64,000 bases of DNA from Oopsacas minuta (Eukaryota > Porifera > Hexactinellida > Lyssacinosida > Leucopsacidae). The stretch covers positions 292,350 to 356,349 of the forward strand of contig JAKMXF010000306.1 in NCBI GenBank assembly GCA_024704765.1, in the 5' to 3' direction. The notes under the pieces were generated by a model. The model saw only the letters and a program-made list of their open reading frames with translations, was not told the DNA's origin and ran no database searches. The translations under genes and the position numbers were made by a program. Positions 21,669 to 33,578 of this stretch are shown here, in pieces (position 1 is the first letter of the stretch; every line of letters begins with the position of its first letter).

Positions 21669-23030
21669 CAGGGTGGGCCACGTAAGACTGATCAAGAGTA
21701 AATTGCTCTAGTACGTGCAATTTTTGTTAGACTTCAGTGGTTCACCATTCATTTTAAAGCTGAGATAAATAGTTTTTAAAAAATACTAACCAAACTACCC
21801 CTAGGTTTATGTAATGTCGCTCCAGCAGGATGTTAAAGTGAAGTTACTCTACTGGTATATTGAAAACGGGAGAAGTGTTGTTTCGGCCCAACGAGCTTTC
21901 AAGGTGCATTACAAGACATTGAAGGCTCCTGCAAGGAACACAATCATGAATATTGTCAAGAGGATGGAGGAGGGTAGTACGGTAGGCAATAGAAAACGAA
22001 AGGGACCCAAGAAGACTGTTAGAACCCCTGAAAACATTCAAAAAATCAAGAAGAAACTGGCAGATTCACCCCATCGCGCAACAAGAAGGCTATCTGCAGA
22101 GACTGCAATCAGTAGGAGCTCAGTGAGGAGGATCCTCAATGATGACATTGGAGCCTTTCTTTACAAAATACAGATGCAGCAAAAGCAAAGTGAATCAAAT
22201 CAGAAGAAGAGGATCCAATTTGCCACATACATTTCCAAGAAGATTGAGGAAGAACTTTTGAAGATCACTGAAGTTCATTGGTCTGACGAGGCAAACTTTC
22301 ATCTTTCAGGACATGTTAACAAGCAGAACATGAGGTTCTGGGCATTGGAGAAGCCAGAACCTATTGCCCAGAGACCCTTGAGCACTGAAAAGTTGGTTGT
22401 CTGGTGTGCAGTTGCCCATGACCGGATCATAGGCCCGTACTTTTTTGAAGATGAGGATGGTAAGACCTGTACGGTGAACCGGTGGAGATACCTGGCAATG
22501 CTGAAAGGATTCTACCTTCCCAACATCAGGAGACATGGTGAACTGAATACCATTACTTTCCATCAGGATGGAGCACCCCCACACTATGCCAATTTAGTTA
22601 GGAGCTGGCTACAAGAGAAGTTCGGTGACAGGGTGATTGGTCGTGGATTTGACAACTTCTGGCCCCCATATTCCCCGGACCTTAATCCTTGCGATTTTTA
22701 CCTGTGGGGCTACCTGAAGTCAGTTGTGTACAGGGATCCTGTTCCTAAGACACTAGAGGACCTCAAGATGAACATCAGAAGAGAAATCAGGAAGATTAAT
22801 GGAGAAACTCTAGCTAAAGTGTACGATAACGTGCTTGTCAGATTACAAAGAGTGCTGCGTAGGAAAGGGGCATGGATCGAGCACCTGATTAATGGCTGAA
22901 GAAGAAAGGATGATGTATTCACAAAACTATTTATCTATATTTTAAAAATCATTTTACAGAATTAAGTTTTATTGTTTCGTTTTCAAATGAGAGCAATTTA
23001 CTTTTGATCAGACTCCCGTGGCCCACCCTG
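21669..23030 (+). mobile_element. Intact Tc1/mariner element, DD41D (rosa/Visitor type)
   Basis: Terminal repeats of about 42 bp: the left end CAGGGTGGGCCACGTAAGAC and the reverse complement of the right end CAGGGTGGGCCACGGGAGTC, both continuing to AGTAAATTGCTCT. A perfect TA duplication flanks it (21667-21668, 23031-23032). Length is 1362 bp. It contains one uninterrupted transposase gene and is inserted in the left repeat of element 2. The interior is visibly more GC-rich than the surroundings. Confidence 0.95.
21814..22899 (+). CDS. DD41D Tc1/mariner transposase, intact, 361 aa
   Basis: This is the enzyme that would cut the element out and insert it at TA sites. The ATG at 21814 is the first in the open frame and gives a normal length for the superfamily. 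The N-terminal part holds two helix-turn-helix regions (about residues 1-110), including SAQRAFKVHYKTLKAP and HRATRRLSAETAISRSSVRR, separated by a basic linker RKRKGPKKT. The catalytic part holds EVHWSDEANFHLSG (first Asp), TITFHQDGAPPHYANLVRSW (second Asp) and FWPPYSPDLNPCDFYLWGYL (third Asp). I count 41 residues between the second and third Asp, which places it in the DD41D group known as rosa/Visitor. No stop or frameshift breaks it. Whether it is active cannot be told from sequence. Confidence 0.95.
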   Translation: MSLQQDVKVKLLYWYIENGRSVVSAQRAFKVHYKTLKAPARNTIMNIVKRMEEGSTVGNRKRKGPKKTVRTPENIQKIKKKLADSPHRATRRLSAETAISRSSVRRILNDDIGAFLYKIQMQQKQSESNQKKRIQFATYISKKIEEELLKITEVHWSDEANFHLSGHVNKQNMRFWALEKPEPIAQRPLSTEKLVVWCAVAHDRIIGPYFFEDEDGKTCTVNRWRYLAMLKGFYLPNIRRHGELNTITFHQDGAPPHYANLVRSWLQEKFGDRVIGRGFDNFWPPYSPDLNPCDFYLWGYLKSVVYRDPVPKTLEDLKMNIRREIRKINGETLAKVYDNVLVRLQRVLRRKGAWIEHLING

Positions 23031-23032
23031 TA

Positions 23033-23090
23033 ATACACATACACAGTGAATACTTACTCAATTACTATATGGATATTCTACATAGTAATC
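23033..23090 (+). repeat. Left terminal inverted repeat of element 2, inner part
   Basis: ACACATACACAGTGAATACT and onward to CAATTACTATATGGATATTC pair with the reverse complement of 25541-25590. Confidence 0.88.
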
Positions 23091-23122
23091 CTCAGAATAG
23101 AAGTTTCTAAAATTACTAACTT

Positions 23123-24920
23123 CTATTGTACAGCGAGGTTATCTTTCTCTATGTTTTCTTTCAAATATCCAATACTTTGTGCATTGAACCCAACTACACT
23201 CCTGAAGAGTTTTTTAACACCCTGGTAACTGATTAAAAGATTCTTAAATGTGTGATGAGACGATTCAAGTACTGATTCTGCGAAATATCCCAAACCAAGA
23301 GGTTGAGAATCTGGACGACCTGTATTCACAAGTAATAAGAATTCTTCGAGATGATCGAGCAGTATATGAAGTTTTGTACTGGGTGTTAAATTATGTCTGA
23401 TATTCAAAAGCTTTCCAAAAGTTGATTTTGTAGGGTGAAAGTGCATCTCTTACAATTCTCGCTCAATGCCAATTTCACTATCGCCAATTCCATATTAATT
23501 CAGAATCCGAACGCACTTTCATTAAATTTCAACATAGGAATTACGAAACTCAATATGTCATTCTGCCACCTTCAAGGAGTATTTTACCAAACACTTGTGG
23601 ATTAGGTTACTTGCCGACTCTAATTCAGGTATCAGAGGTTCAAGAGAGGGAGAATCACCTAGATCTATTTGACTAAAACTGTCAATGAGCATTTTTGATT
23701 TGTTGCCAGTATATGATCTTCCATGATATTGTCGTTTTTGACCTGCAAAGGAATGATGAAAGCCTCTTCAAAATTTGTAAATTCCTCTTTCCCAAGAGCT
23801 TCATAGGTATTTGTCCAATGGTTTTTGGTGAAGACCAAGAATACCATGTACAGTAGAAATAGGAAAGGAATGTAATGGATTCTCAAAGTTCGATAAAATC
23901 TGGGTCTGTAAATTCCATCGCATTCTTTAGCGAACTACCGAGCGTATTTATACAATTCTTTGAATTTTGTATACACTTCGTCAAAATGGCTACCAGTTCG
24001 CATAATTCTAGGTTCACCACTTACATTCTTATACAGACAGGATGGACATGGATGAAGAGCATTTCCGCCTTTGATACCTAGAATTTAACATAAAACCTTC
24101 AATACACATGTTATAACATTAGTAGATGATCTAAGGTTACATCTAGAAGTCCAATAATCTGTTGAATGTTAAAGGGCGTCTCGATACAGTTCGCTACTGC
24201 AACTAGTTAAGCACTCTTAACTCTATCAATATACTGTAGAACGTGTATAGGACTGAGAACACCTTTCAACCAATCCTGGCCATGATCGATGCCATAACGA
24301 TTTAGTTGAATAGGTTTTCCAAGAATTTCTTCCACTCGTTTTAAAACTGATCGATAATGTTACAATAGACCACTTCAGTTGGAGATTTGTCACCATTTTT
24401 AAGTTCGACGATAGCTAATTCCAAAAGATCAATTACGTTCTGTTATTTCAAGACTTGTGTAATTCGATTATTTGGTTTGCGCAGCCCTTTGCATTTCATA
24501 AATTGACAGACGCTTTGTGGTTGGTCATTTGATAAATTGAGGTTGCGTTGAAGGTCTAATATTTCATTCTGAGTAATGATATTGAATTTAGGAGCCTCCT
24601 TTGCGAAGAATTACATTTGACATGCTGGATGATGTTCGTTTGCGAAGAATATTTGGCACCACTGCGTCACTAAGTCCTTATCTTTCCAATGTGCTCCTAA
24701 AATTTTGCACTGAATTACGCTTTTTGCAAAATGTACTTTATTACAGACAGACACTTGTAACACTTTTAGGTGTGTCTTTGTCCACTGGTTGGTTGGAATG
24801 TTGTTGGAAATATGAACTTACTATAGGGTTAGCTTTCCGTATAATTCCTTTTGACTTTTATATATTTTGCAAACAAGACAATCGTTCGAATGATGCTGCC
24901 TTGTAATCAATATTGGGGAG
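23123..24920 (-). pseudogene. DDE transposase-like gene of element 2, heavily decayed
   Basis: Read on the minus strand through several frames: a Cys pair in HSNDCLVCKIYKSQKEL (near 24880) and KCYKCLSVIKYILQK (near 24720). Then RYGIDHGQDWLKGVLSPIHV (near 24280) corresponds to the first Asp region of element 1. ILGIKGGNALHPCPSCLYKN (near 24060) corresponds to the second Asp region with its PC..C; there the expected Asp of the DLK motif reads Val and a stop follows, so the site is lost. The last 107 codons (23446 down to 23123) hold STKLHILLDHLEEFLLLV and GYFAESVLESSHHTFKNLLI, matching the Glu motif. Multiple stops make it inactive. It is much older than element 1's gene. Confidence 0.65.
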
Positions 24921-25540
24921 ACATCGAGGAGAATACCAGTAATGTTTAGATTTCCTAGTTCCAACTTCAAACTTGCGAAGAGCTGAAACATATGATTTGC
25001 ACAGTACTGTTGGAAAGAAGTAATAATATCTGGAGGATCTGGTGCTTCATTACTTATGTCAATATCTTACCAAAAATTGGATAATTGGTTGATATTTGGT
25101 AATATCTATCGATTGGTGAGTCAAGAGTTTGGGGGATATATTCGACCAACGTTTTTCACAGCTTGCTGATGAAATGAGAACATGATGAGTAGTATAGGAC
25201 GAATATTGGATTTAGTGCAGTTTCTAACAATATTATTGGTACATACTACATATATTTTTATATTAGGGATGTTCCACGCATTATAGCTTAGTCAATAAAG
25301 CATGTAAAAATTGTACAAATTGTAGATAGTTATATGTGTGTCACTCGACCATAATTAGATTATATGCCTTGGAACGATGGGTAATCAACCTTGAAGGTTC
25401 ATGCTAATGAAGTTACGACATAGTTTATTATATTGCTACAAATTGATATAAACCGGTAGTAGGAGATTCGTGCAAGATCTCGCGGTATATGAGAAGATTA
25501 TTCATCCCAGAAACTTGCATTTTGAAAATTTTACTCTCTA

Positions 25541-25755
25541 GAATATTCATATAGTAATTGAGTAATTATTCACTGTGTATGTGTATTAGCAACTTGAAGT
25601 GACATAATATTAGTATAAAAGAATTTAAATGAAGAGTTGAAGAAAATTGTTGATTTTTAAAGGGAGCCAAAATTATTCTGTCCAACATCCACAGATTATC
25701 TACCATAATTCATCGACCAAGGTTCACAATGATCGGAATTTTGTGTGTACCCCTG
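25541..25755 (-). repeat. Right terminal inverted repeat of element 2
   Basis: It pairs with 21497-21668 plus 23033-23090, with scattered mismatches. The outer end reads TTTGTGTGTACCCCTG. Confidence 0.85.
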
Positions 25756-28458
25756 GATCCATCTGCTTGTGTGATAGAAAGTGATACAAGCGACCTCAAC
25801 ACCCATGAAATTTATAATATACCCATGTCTTGTGTCGAATGAAACACATGCACTGTTGTCGACAAAAAATCAGGGAATCACAATATACTAGCAGAATATT
25901 CCAAAAGAACAGAGTTTTAGCTCAATATTAGAGTAGGAAATGGTTAATCGCACTTACAAATAGACCGATGACAGAGTTTTAGCATATAAATAGCAAAAGT
26001 ATACTGTATTCTGCCTCTAAACAGAGGGAGGGGGCATAAATCATGAAAATGAGTTTAACCACCGATGAAAACTTTTTCCTTTTTCATCGAGTATTATGCA
26101 ATTCAAAAATTCACTCTTTTAATTGGTGTCTCTCCAAACGATTAACAATCAATTTTCAAATGGTAAATGATATTCATATACAGTGGAGATTTCATAAACT
26201 GACACTTGTTGGGGTATTACAATGTTGTCGGTTTAGCAAATGTCGGATTATGTAACTTGATTTGTATAACGAACTTGTCAACAGAATTGTCAAATATGTA
26301 TGATAATTTACCATTAAGGTTTTGAAAGTATTCGAAATATGTCATCAATTTTGTGTTACTTGACCTGCTTCTCATTATTTTTGATATAATTTTTCTTCTT
26401 GACACTTTAGGGGGTTTAGTGGATTGTTTGGTTAAAATCTCTTGCTAAAATATTTTACTTGAAACAGTATTTTGGAAAATTATTGATTTTCATAGGAGTT
26501 TGACTCGATTCATAGTAAAACTATGTTCCTAAATGTACGGTTAAGGATCCCGCAGTTTGTTTCGGTCCCCTAGACTCCTAGAGTATTTATACAATATTCT
26601 AGATATCCTGATAAATAACATCTATTCTGATAAAATATACACAACACCACTATGTGATACAATAATTGTTACTATCTTATGTTGGAATTCCTAATAATTT
26701 ACATATATGAGAAGTTCAATGTCTCTAAGAATTGATACTTCAACATATGATGAAAAGCCAATTAAAATATATAATCGTAATTGTGAAAGCCTCATATTAA
26801 GGAACACTAAAGATTCATTGAAAGACAATTGTGAATTCCATATCTTTTGAAAATTACAACGAATTGGTTCCAAAAATGCACACGTTAGTAATAATACTTT
26901 GATGAGTTCACATCGATTCAAATCTCTAACAACCTTGTTTCTGTTGATCACAATCCGAATAGATGAAGCCATTCATCAATTATTCCATTGAATATGCATG
27001 TGTGATATGACGGTGCTGGACATGTATCATTATTTATGAATTTAGAAATTATTATGATACTCCTCTTCCTCTATTTTCATGATGCCAAGATTGGCTGAAG
27101 TGAGTCAAACCAAGGTGTTAAATAATAATATCAATTATCCATTTTATACAGATTAAATATATCTTTTCAAAACTGATATTAATTTATTTGAAATCTACAT
27201 GTTACAGACTCAGGCTTTCCAAACACGGAAACCGATCCAGGCTAACATTAGAGTAGATACAATATAGTGCTCGATAATCAAACCTATGGATCACATGTAA
27301 TTGTCATAAGACTTTTCTAGAAAACAACAGAGAGAAATGTCAGATATATAAGCTTACAATAGTACAGGAAAAATCACTTATGATTGGCGTCAGTATATGT
27401 CGGAACTATTTATGTAACTATTTTACTTATTGTTCTTTCTTCCAAATTTCTTGACATTCATGATCGTCAGGGATTGCTCGCTTTGATTTCGCATAGGGAA
27501 AAACTTGTAAGCTCAAGTGTGAGAGCGGAGATTATCTGCTGCAACTCTACTGCTAAAGAAAAGTCTAAAATATGAGTTTTACGAAACAAGTCCATCATAC
27601 ACGATTGATCAAAGTTGCATAGTTTGATAGCTTCTGTTGAAACCTCCTTGGGACAAAGATTGCATGCAGCACTGTATCAAGAAACTTGTTGCATGGAGAT
27701 AGTGATATGTCTTAAACTGCAACAATGTCAAATGAAAATGAGATTATTCATCCAACTTTGTTGCGCTTTGTATATTGCCTTATTGCATCAAACAAAGTTG
27801 CATTGTTTATGTTCAGCTCAACAAAATTATTCTTAAAATATTTTGTATAAATTAGTAGTAGTACGTACCTTGAAATGATGAAATGTGTTTAGACTCGCCA
27901 GATAAACAATAATTTCTGAAATTGAAGAAAATGCAGAAGTGAAAACGAAGCGATATCAGGTGAGATTTTGAAATTTGGATAAATTTATTTTGAATTGAAA
28001 TATATGTTTAGAGAAAGAGAGATGAGATTCAAAGTATGAAAATATATGACGAGAGTATCAACTGACAATAATGTAGACGGATAGTGAGTATTTATCAACT
28101 ATGGACTCAGAAAGGATTGTACATACAATTACCTCTAGTTAGTAGTTGCAAGAAATCAAATCGCAAATTGGTAAATTTTCCAAATAACATGTTTCCTAAA
28201 GAATAAAATTTGTATTATATTTTTAACACATATTCCACAATTCTTAATAGTATCTAGAAGAAAAATAAATTGAAAAAGATATTGATGAGCCGGTGAAATA
28301 ACCCATTTCAGTTCACAGGTTTCGCAAAACTTTGATTACTTTAATGTTAAATCTTCGCACATATGTTAAAATTCTGTTGACATTTTCATAATCTACCAGC
28401 GCATTACTTTCGAATAACGACAAGCTTTTCCAGGTTTACGTGAAGTTGTCGAATGCTA
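25756..28458. other. AT-rich non-coding stretch
   Basis: About 2.7 kb without a recognisable protein motif, terminal-repeat pair or RNA gene. Short frames (for example 26691-26972 minus, 27615-27836 plus) show no family signature. It would lie in the WD gene's putative long intron. Confidence 0.45.
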
Positions 28459-29790
28459 GGGCGTTCAATAAGTCTTGCGGGTGATGTCATAGAATATGAT
28501 CTAAACACTATACACACTAATTCACTATATTATTTATTCAAAGTAATCCCCTCCTGCAGATACACAAAGTTTAACCTTTCCCCCACTTGTAAACACATTT
28601 CTGTACTCTTCTTCGGGGATGGATTTGAAGTACTGGTACAGGCCCGTTCCGAATGCTTGTAATGTGTTAAAATCTTGCCTTGAAGGTAGATTTTCAGCTT
28701 GGGGAATAGCCAAAAATCACACAGAGCAAGGATCTGGAGAGTATGGTGGATGGGGAAGTAATTCTAACCCTTCTACATCCAAGAAACTTTTGGTAAGCTT
28801 AGCTGTATGGGAACTGCGTTATCAATTAATATCTATATTCCTCGAGTTCCGGTTTTCGGGCGGTACTTTTCTATATTTTTTATCAAATTTGGAAGCACTT
28901 GCTCTGTAAAAAAAGAAGCAGTAACAGCCTTGCCACTCTCACAAGGTAATTGCAAGGCAATTCCATGATTACTGAAGAAGATGGTATACAAAATCTTAGG
29001 TTTTCTGAAGTCGGGCCAAAGAATTTTCGCCTGTTGTTCGTCGCCCCTCACCCATGATCGCTTCTTATACTTGCTATATGGTGTTGAATAGTACACCCAC
29101 GTCTCCTCACCACTAATAATCTTTGTTAGGCATCTAGAATCGCAGTTCTCATAAGTTTCCAAGAGTTTCTTGGCAGTATTCAGTCGTGCCAACCTTTGAT
29201 TCTCACTGAGCTTTTGCGGGACCCATTTCTCATAAATCGATCGGTAGCCAAGCTCAGTCGTCAGAATTGCATAAATGGCTCCAGATGAAATCTCCATACT
29301 TTGTTCCAACTGATTAACAGTAATGCACTTGCCTTTCATGGCCATACTTTCAATAAGTGCGATATTCTCTGAAGTGGTGGCGGATGCCGGTCTTCCAGAT
29401 CAAGGCAAATCTGTAACATCAGCATCACCAGATCTAAAACTGGCAGCCCATCGCTCTACAGTAGATCTGGAAGGGCAATCCACGCACAATATCTCCTGTA
29501 ACTCGCTGAAGATCTGTACGGGCTGGATCTTGAGTATTGTGCGAAACTCTATGTAGGCTCACCATTTGAGGTTGAAATTATCATCCTTAGAAGCCATAAA
29601 TTCAACAGTGGGTATAAATTGACTACACGTAACTATCTCAAAAATTCATAATTTGTATTGACTAAGCTTGAAACTTTCAGTATGTATATGGAGTTTAACT
29701 ATATAGGCTTATAATATATGAAAGATAGATATATTACTTGACTAATTCCTAAGATATATCATGACCCGCAAGATTTATTGAACGCCCTGA
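28459..29790 (-). mobile_element. mariner element (DD34D), degenerate
   Basis: The left end is GGGCGTTCAATAAGTCTTGC. The reverse complement of the right end is TCAGGGCGTTCAATAAATCT followed by TGCGGGTCATG. TA occurs at 28457-28458 and 29791-29792. At about 1.33 kb it is close to full length. One end carries one or two extra bases outside the conserved core. Confidence 0.88.
28530..29597 (-). pseudogene. mariner transposase, broken
   Basis: From the Met at 29597: MASKDDNFNLKW, a stop, AYIEFRTILKIQPVQIFSEL, CPSRSTVERWAASFRSGDAD, then an open stretch (29345 to 28833) with VNQLEQSMEISSGAIYAILT, SGEETWVYYSTPYSKYKKRS and FFTEQVLPNLIKNIEKYRPK. The first catalytic residue reads Glu (GEETW) where Asp is standard. 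After a frame change at GTRGI come a degraded LIDNAVPI and SPDLAPCDFWLFPKLK. Two stops and one frameshift make it inactive. Confidence 0.85.
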
Positions 29791-31620
29791 TACACGTTGA
29801 ATTGAACATGACATTTGCTTGTATTTGCTACTAACTTCTCCTCCGTATTTGAATAGGAAAATGTATGTTTGTGATAAGTGCTTATAGAGTATGAATATTT
29901 TCTCTATAATTATTCGATTATTATACCCAGTAATGATTATTTTTGCGAATTGGCTGCATATTCGATAAATATCAGCTACTTCGACACGTACATCCATGGT
30001 CCAAACTCTTTATTCAGTTGTGAAGCTTATGAATAGCAGGATATTCATAAGTCTAATCCCAAAGATGGCTCCTTCTTAATTTCTAGTAGATACCATGTAT
30101 CACCTTTTGCTACAAGTATTCATATATGGTTCTATAACCGTGAAATTTATTGTTAAATCATTACCGCCAATTTGTAGCATATAGCTAACTTTCAATTCCC
30201 TCGTAATTCATTTTATTCTATTCTTTCTGAAGATGATTAGGGAATATTTATATAACCTTGTATAAGTATACATCTTATGATTGCGTCACATTATTAAAAA
30301 GTATCTTATAACAATATATTACAGTATAATGAATAAAGGGATAACGCTGGGGGTACAATTATTTAGGAAAATAACACTGCCATCGTATCACTATATCCAT
30401 TAAATTTTATATTCAGTATACATGACGTCAGAACATTTGGCATATTGAGGGCCACCTCTGATTCCAATTTTCAATCTTCAATTACGCATTTCGCTGTGAA
30501 TTATTTTTCAACATATACTATTCCCTAAGTGAATATGGGAAACCCTTTTAATTAGAGGGGAACAATATTCTCTTTTCTATAAGGTTCTGTGGAACATTAT
30601 TCAAGAGGAAATCATGTTTGGGGAAACAACAATCACTATGGCACAATGTCTGAAATATTTGGCTAACCTTTAGTTCTGGCCAGACCGAATATTTCTGATA
30701 TATTTAGTACAGCTAGAAGAGTACAACACCGACCAAGCATTCGTGAAATGCTTTCAAACATATATAACTAGGGACAAAATTCTATTTATAAGAAATAACA
30801 AATGCAAAGATGCTTAGATGGCCCTCGAACTATTTTAACGCATTATTGTAGTAGTTTTCGAATGTATTTCCTTTTGTAGAAATACGAGCCTTGGATGTTG
30901 TTCTAGCATATTTAAGGCACTATTTGGATTTTCGAGTGTATTTACCTTTGATTAGTGAATAAGTAGCCTTGGATGACGTTCCAGAGTATTATAACTTACT
31001 ATTCGAGTTCCATTAAGGAGGTTGCCCTCATTAAACGAGTACTGGCTGGAAAATATTTGATTTTCTGAAGCCCAAAAGATGCTATGATCTCGTTTTGGTG
31101 CTGGAATTGATTAAAATGAAGTTGTAAAACTTAGTGTTCCTTTCATCATGATCTGAACACTTCAGCTGTCATAGGTTGATATTTGTACACAGCCTCTTCC
31201 TACAGTATTGACAGTTATGTGGGATTCAAATTCTTTGAATGTGATGTCAATGTACTGCCTTTTACATTATAATAAATTCATTATGAAACGCACTTAAACT
31301 GAAAATTTGGTCTAAACATGCGGTTTACTCGAGACGCATATCGGGTGCAACAGCTATAATGATCGAACTTTCGCATTTATCATTGATTATTTATTGAGGT
31401 TGAAACTTTCTCCCTAAGTGTTCATTAGTTTTTAGTTCATCTAAATGGTACGTACTTGTTTTCCCTTGATAACTAAACACTTGATCAACAGAAAACTTGC
31501 TCTAACTTTCCTAGAATATACATTTAACTCTATTTTGATAGACTAATTCCTAAAATCATATCCTCTAGCGTTGGGTTATCAGAAAGGAGTCCTTCCAAGC
31601 CTATATATATTCACTTAAAC
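29791..31620. other. AT-rich non-coding stretch with a small tandem repeat
   Basis: No gene or element ends recognised, apart from the roughly 75-bp tandem repeat at 30805-31013, listed separately. Confidence 0.45.
30805..31013. repeat. Degenerate tandem repeat, unit about 75 bp
   Basis: Two and a half imperfect units are visible. The landmark TTTTCGAATGTATTTCCTTT recurs as TTTTCGAGTGTATTTACCTT about 74 bp later, and GAGCCTTGGATGTTGTTCTA recurs as TAGCCTTGGATGACGTTCCA about 78 bp later. A preceding partial unit holds GATGGCCCTCGAACTATTTT. Confidence 0.65.
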
Positions 31621-33578
31621 CAGAGGTCGGCAATTATGTTTTACTAATACCCCATTTCAGAGTTTAGAGCATCACCCTTACCCCAAATTCAGGAACTACA
31701 CTGATATCACAAATAACAAGTTGTTTCATTTATAGACGTGACAACTTGAGTAAAACTAATGAATCTAATTCTATCTTAGCATGTCTATTGGCTAAAGTGG
31801 CACTTGTTACATTAATAATATCATCAAACTGTGGTTTGGATTATGACAGCCACATCTTATGTCACTTTCTGGGTTGAGTCTGTTTCGCGCTTTCGTTTTT
31901 ATCACCGCTAGTGCAGAAAAACCCACCTCACAAAGGTAGGTGGTCGCAAAAGGTAACAGCAACTTAGTTGCCTCCTCATGTATCAATGGTTGAGATCTCG
32001 CTGGCTGATTCCTCCAAAATGACTCCCGGTCCAAAGCTTCGAAATCTGCTTGAGCAGTTTGGTCCGCTTGCAATTCAAGCAGCTGCTCTGCCAGCCCAAG
32101 TGGCTTCTCTGGTAGATTTGTACGAAACATTTGAACGGGTTGAGAACCCACCCAACGATTTCCTTCACCATAGCGTCCTCCGGGGAGAAGTATTGTTCAA
32201 ATCGCTTTTTCAATTTGTCCAAGTGCTGAAGTACCACGTCTTTGACCAATCCGAAAGATAGTTTGTTGTCTTCGAGGTACTTCGCGAGACGGCTGAAAGA
32301 TGCAATCTTCTCTTCCACAGCTCTCATTCTCCAAAGCTCGAGTTTTTTGCTTTAAATGCACATATCTTCTGGTTAATCAGAATAAGGTTATGATTTGGAT
32401 CTTGTAGACTAGTGTTTTTCGTTCAAGTGCCCGAAATGTCCACTAAACGTGCAAACCGAGACAACTACATGGTGTCTTGAAAGTGGGTGGCCAGGCAATG
32501 CTTCTTGTCCGTCACAAAAATATTAACTTCAGCCCTTAGGATTCAAAGCCTCTCCAGGGCGTTGCCATCTGACAGCTACAGTATCTCGCAGTATGAGAGC
32601 AAAGTAGAGTACTCCGAATTTGCTTCATCACATAATTAACCAAACAGTTGGGTGGTTAGTGGCTGGGCCTTGATCAAGTCGATGATCTTGATCACATCTT
32701 TCATTAATTGTTCCAGATCAGAGTCCAATGCGTTCACGACCAATGCCTGTCGGTGAGTCATGCAATGTGTAGACATGTTCTTGGGTTTTCTCTCTTCACT
32801 AGGGCGACAAATACCCTGTTTATTCCAACCATGACTGGAGCTCCGTCAGTTGAAACTGCAATGCAATCAGTCCAGTGCAGATCAACATCTGTCGATGTAA
32901 AAGATTTGTCAATCATGTTGAAAATGTCGATACCATGGGTTGTAATTTCCAGCTGGCTGCAGAACAACATCTCTTCTCCGTTCTGACAATCATCTCGATA
33001 TCTGACATTTACCATGAGCTGGGGATCACTCCCGATGTACGTAGTTTCGTCCAATTGTATTGCGAATAGTCAACTCTTCTTTCTGGAAATAATCAACTGT
33101 TCTTGATGTTCTGTGCCAACACGTACAACCTCTTAGAAGCCGTCTATGCTGACAATGGAACCGTTCCAAGTTTCGCTGCTTGCTCCTTCCCACACATAAT
33201 CTCTGTCATCCTTGTTGTAGCTGGCTTGATTAGTTCCTCACCAATGTTGTGCGACTCTGTTGCACGAACTATAAGCCGTGTGACTTCCAAGCTTGCTCTT
33301 AAGGAGCCCCGCTGATCAAATGTCACTTTTAGCATGAGATCCAGCCTTTGTTTTTTCAATTGACTGCCCTTATGCGCGAAAAATTCTTTTGGCATGTCCG
33401 CAAGTTCAGGATGTTTGTTGCGCAGATGCTTCTGAAGCTGAGATGATTTGAGGGACTCCGGATACAGCACAGCCAGCCAGATGACGCACTACGGCTTTAT
33501 GACTCCTTTTTCGGTTGTTGCGATGAAGCCATACTCCAAGAATTCGTCCTTGAATGCACGCTTTCTAGAATTTATCAT
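31621..33578 (-). mobile_element. hAT element relic (ZBED/SCAND3-like), one end visible
   Basis: CAGAGGTCGGCAATTATG at 31621 has the form of a hAT terminus. A minus-strand transposase relic fills 31807-33578. I did not find the opposite terminus within the next few hundred bases, so the true right border is uncertain. The interior is clearly more GC-rich than the flanks. Confidence 0.6.
31807..33578 (-). pseudogene. hAT-type transposase relic, related to ZBED5/SCAND3 proteins
   Basis: From MINSRKRAFKDEFLEYGF at 33578: a BED zinc finger remnant whose second Cys is lost (C-V-I-W), with LQKHLRNKHPEL keeping its His pair. Then KKQRLDLMLKVTFDQRGSLR and SHNIGEELIKPATTRMTEIM. Then QLDETTYIGSDPQLMVNVRY and CIAVSTDGAPVMVGINRVFV (about 33050-32790), the catalytic-domain block with STDGAP. 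At the end comes LLPFATTYLCEVGFSALAVI followed by KTKARNRLNPESDIR, the conserved hAT C-terminal dimerisation block. An in-frame stop near the finger and several frameshifts show it is dead. Domain order and size are as in ZBED5-like hAT proteins. Confidence 0.82.

Larger units (their letters stand above)
21497..25755 (-). mobile_element. Long-TIR DNA transposon, element 2, split by a DD41D transposon
   Basis: The left repeat begins TAGGGCTAGACACAACATTC and the reverse complement of the right end begins CAGGGGTACACACAAAATTC. Shared blocks include CATTGTGAACTTTGGTTGAT, TTTTCTTCAACTCTTCATTT and, after the interruption, ATACACATACACAGTGAATA. The left repeat is cut at a TA by the DD41D element (21669-23030). 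With that removed it spans about 228 bp (21497-21668 plus 23033-23090) and matches 25541-25755. The unit without the insertion is about 2.9 kb, the same size as element 1, and its minus strand carries a related, more decayed transposase. Confidence 0.82.

Noticed and set aside
22306-22584. Antisense frames inside the DD41D transposase
   Set aside because: They are shadows of the intact sense gene.
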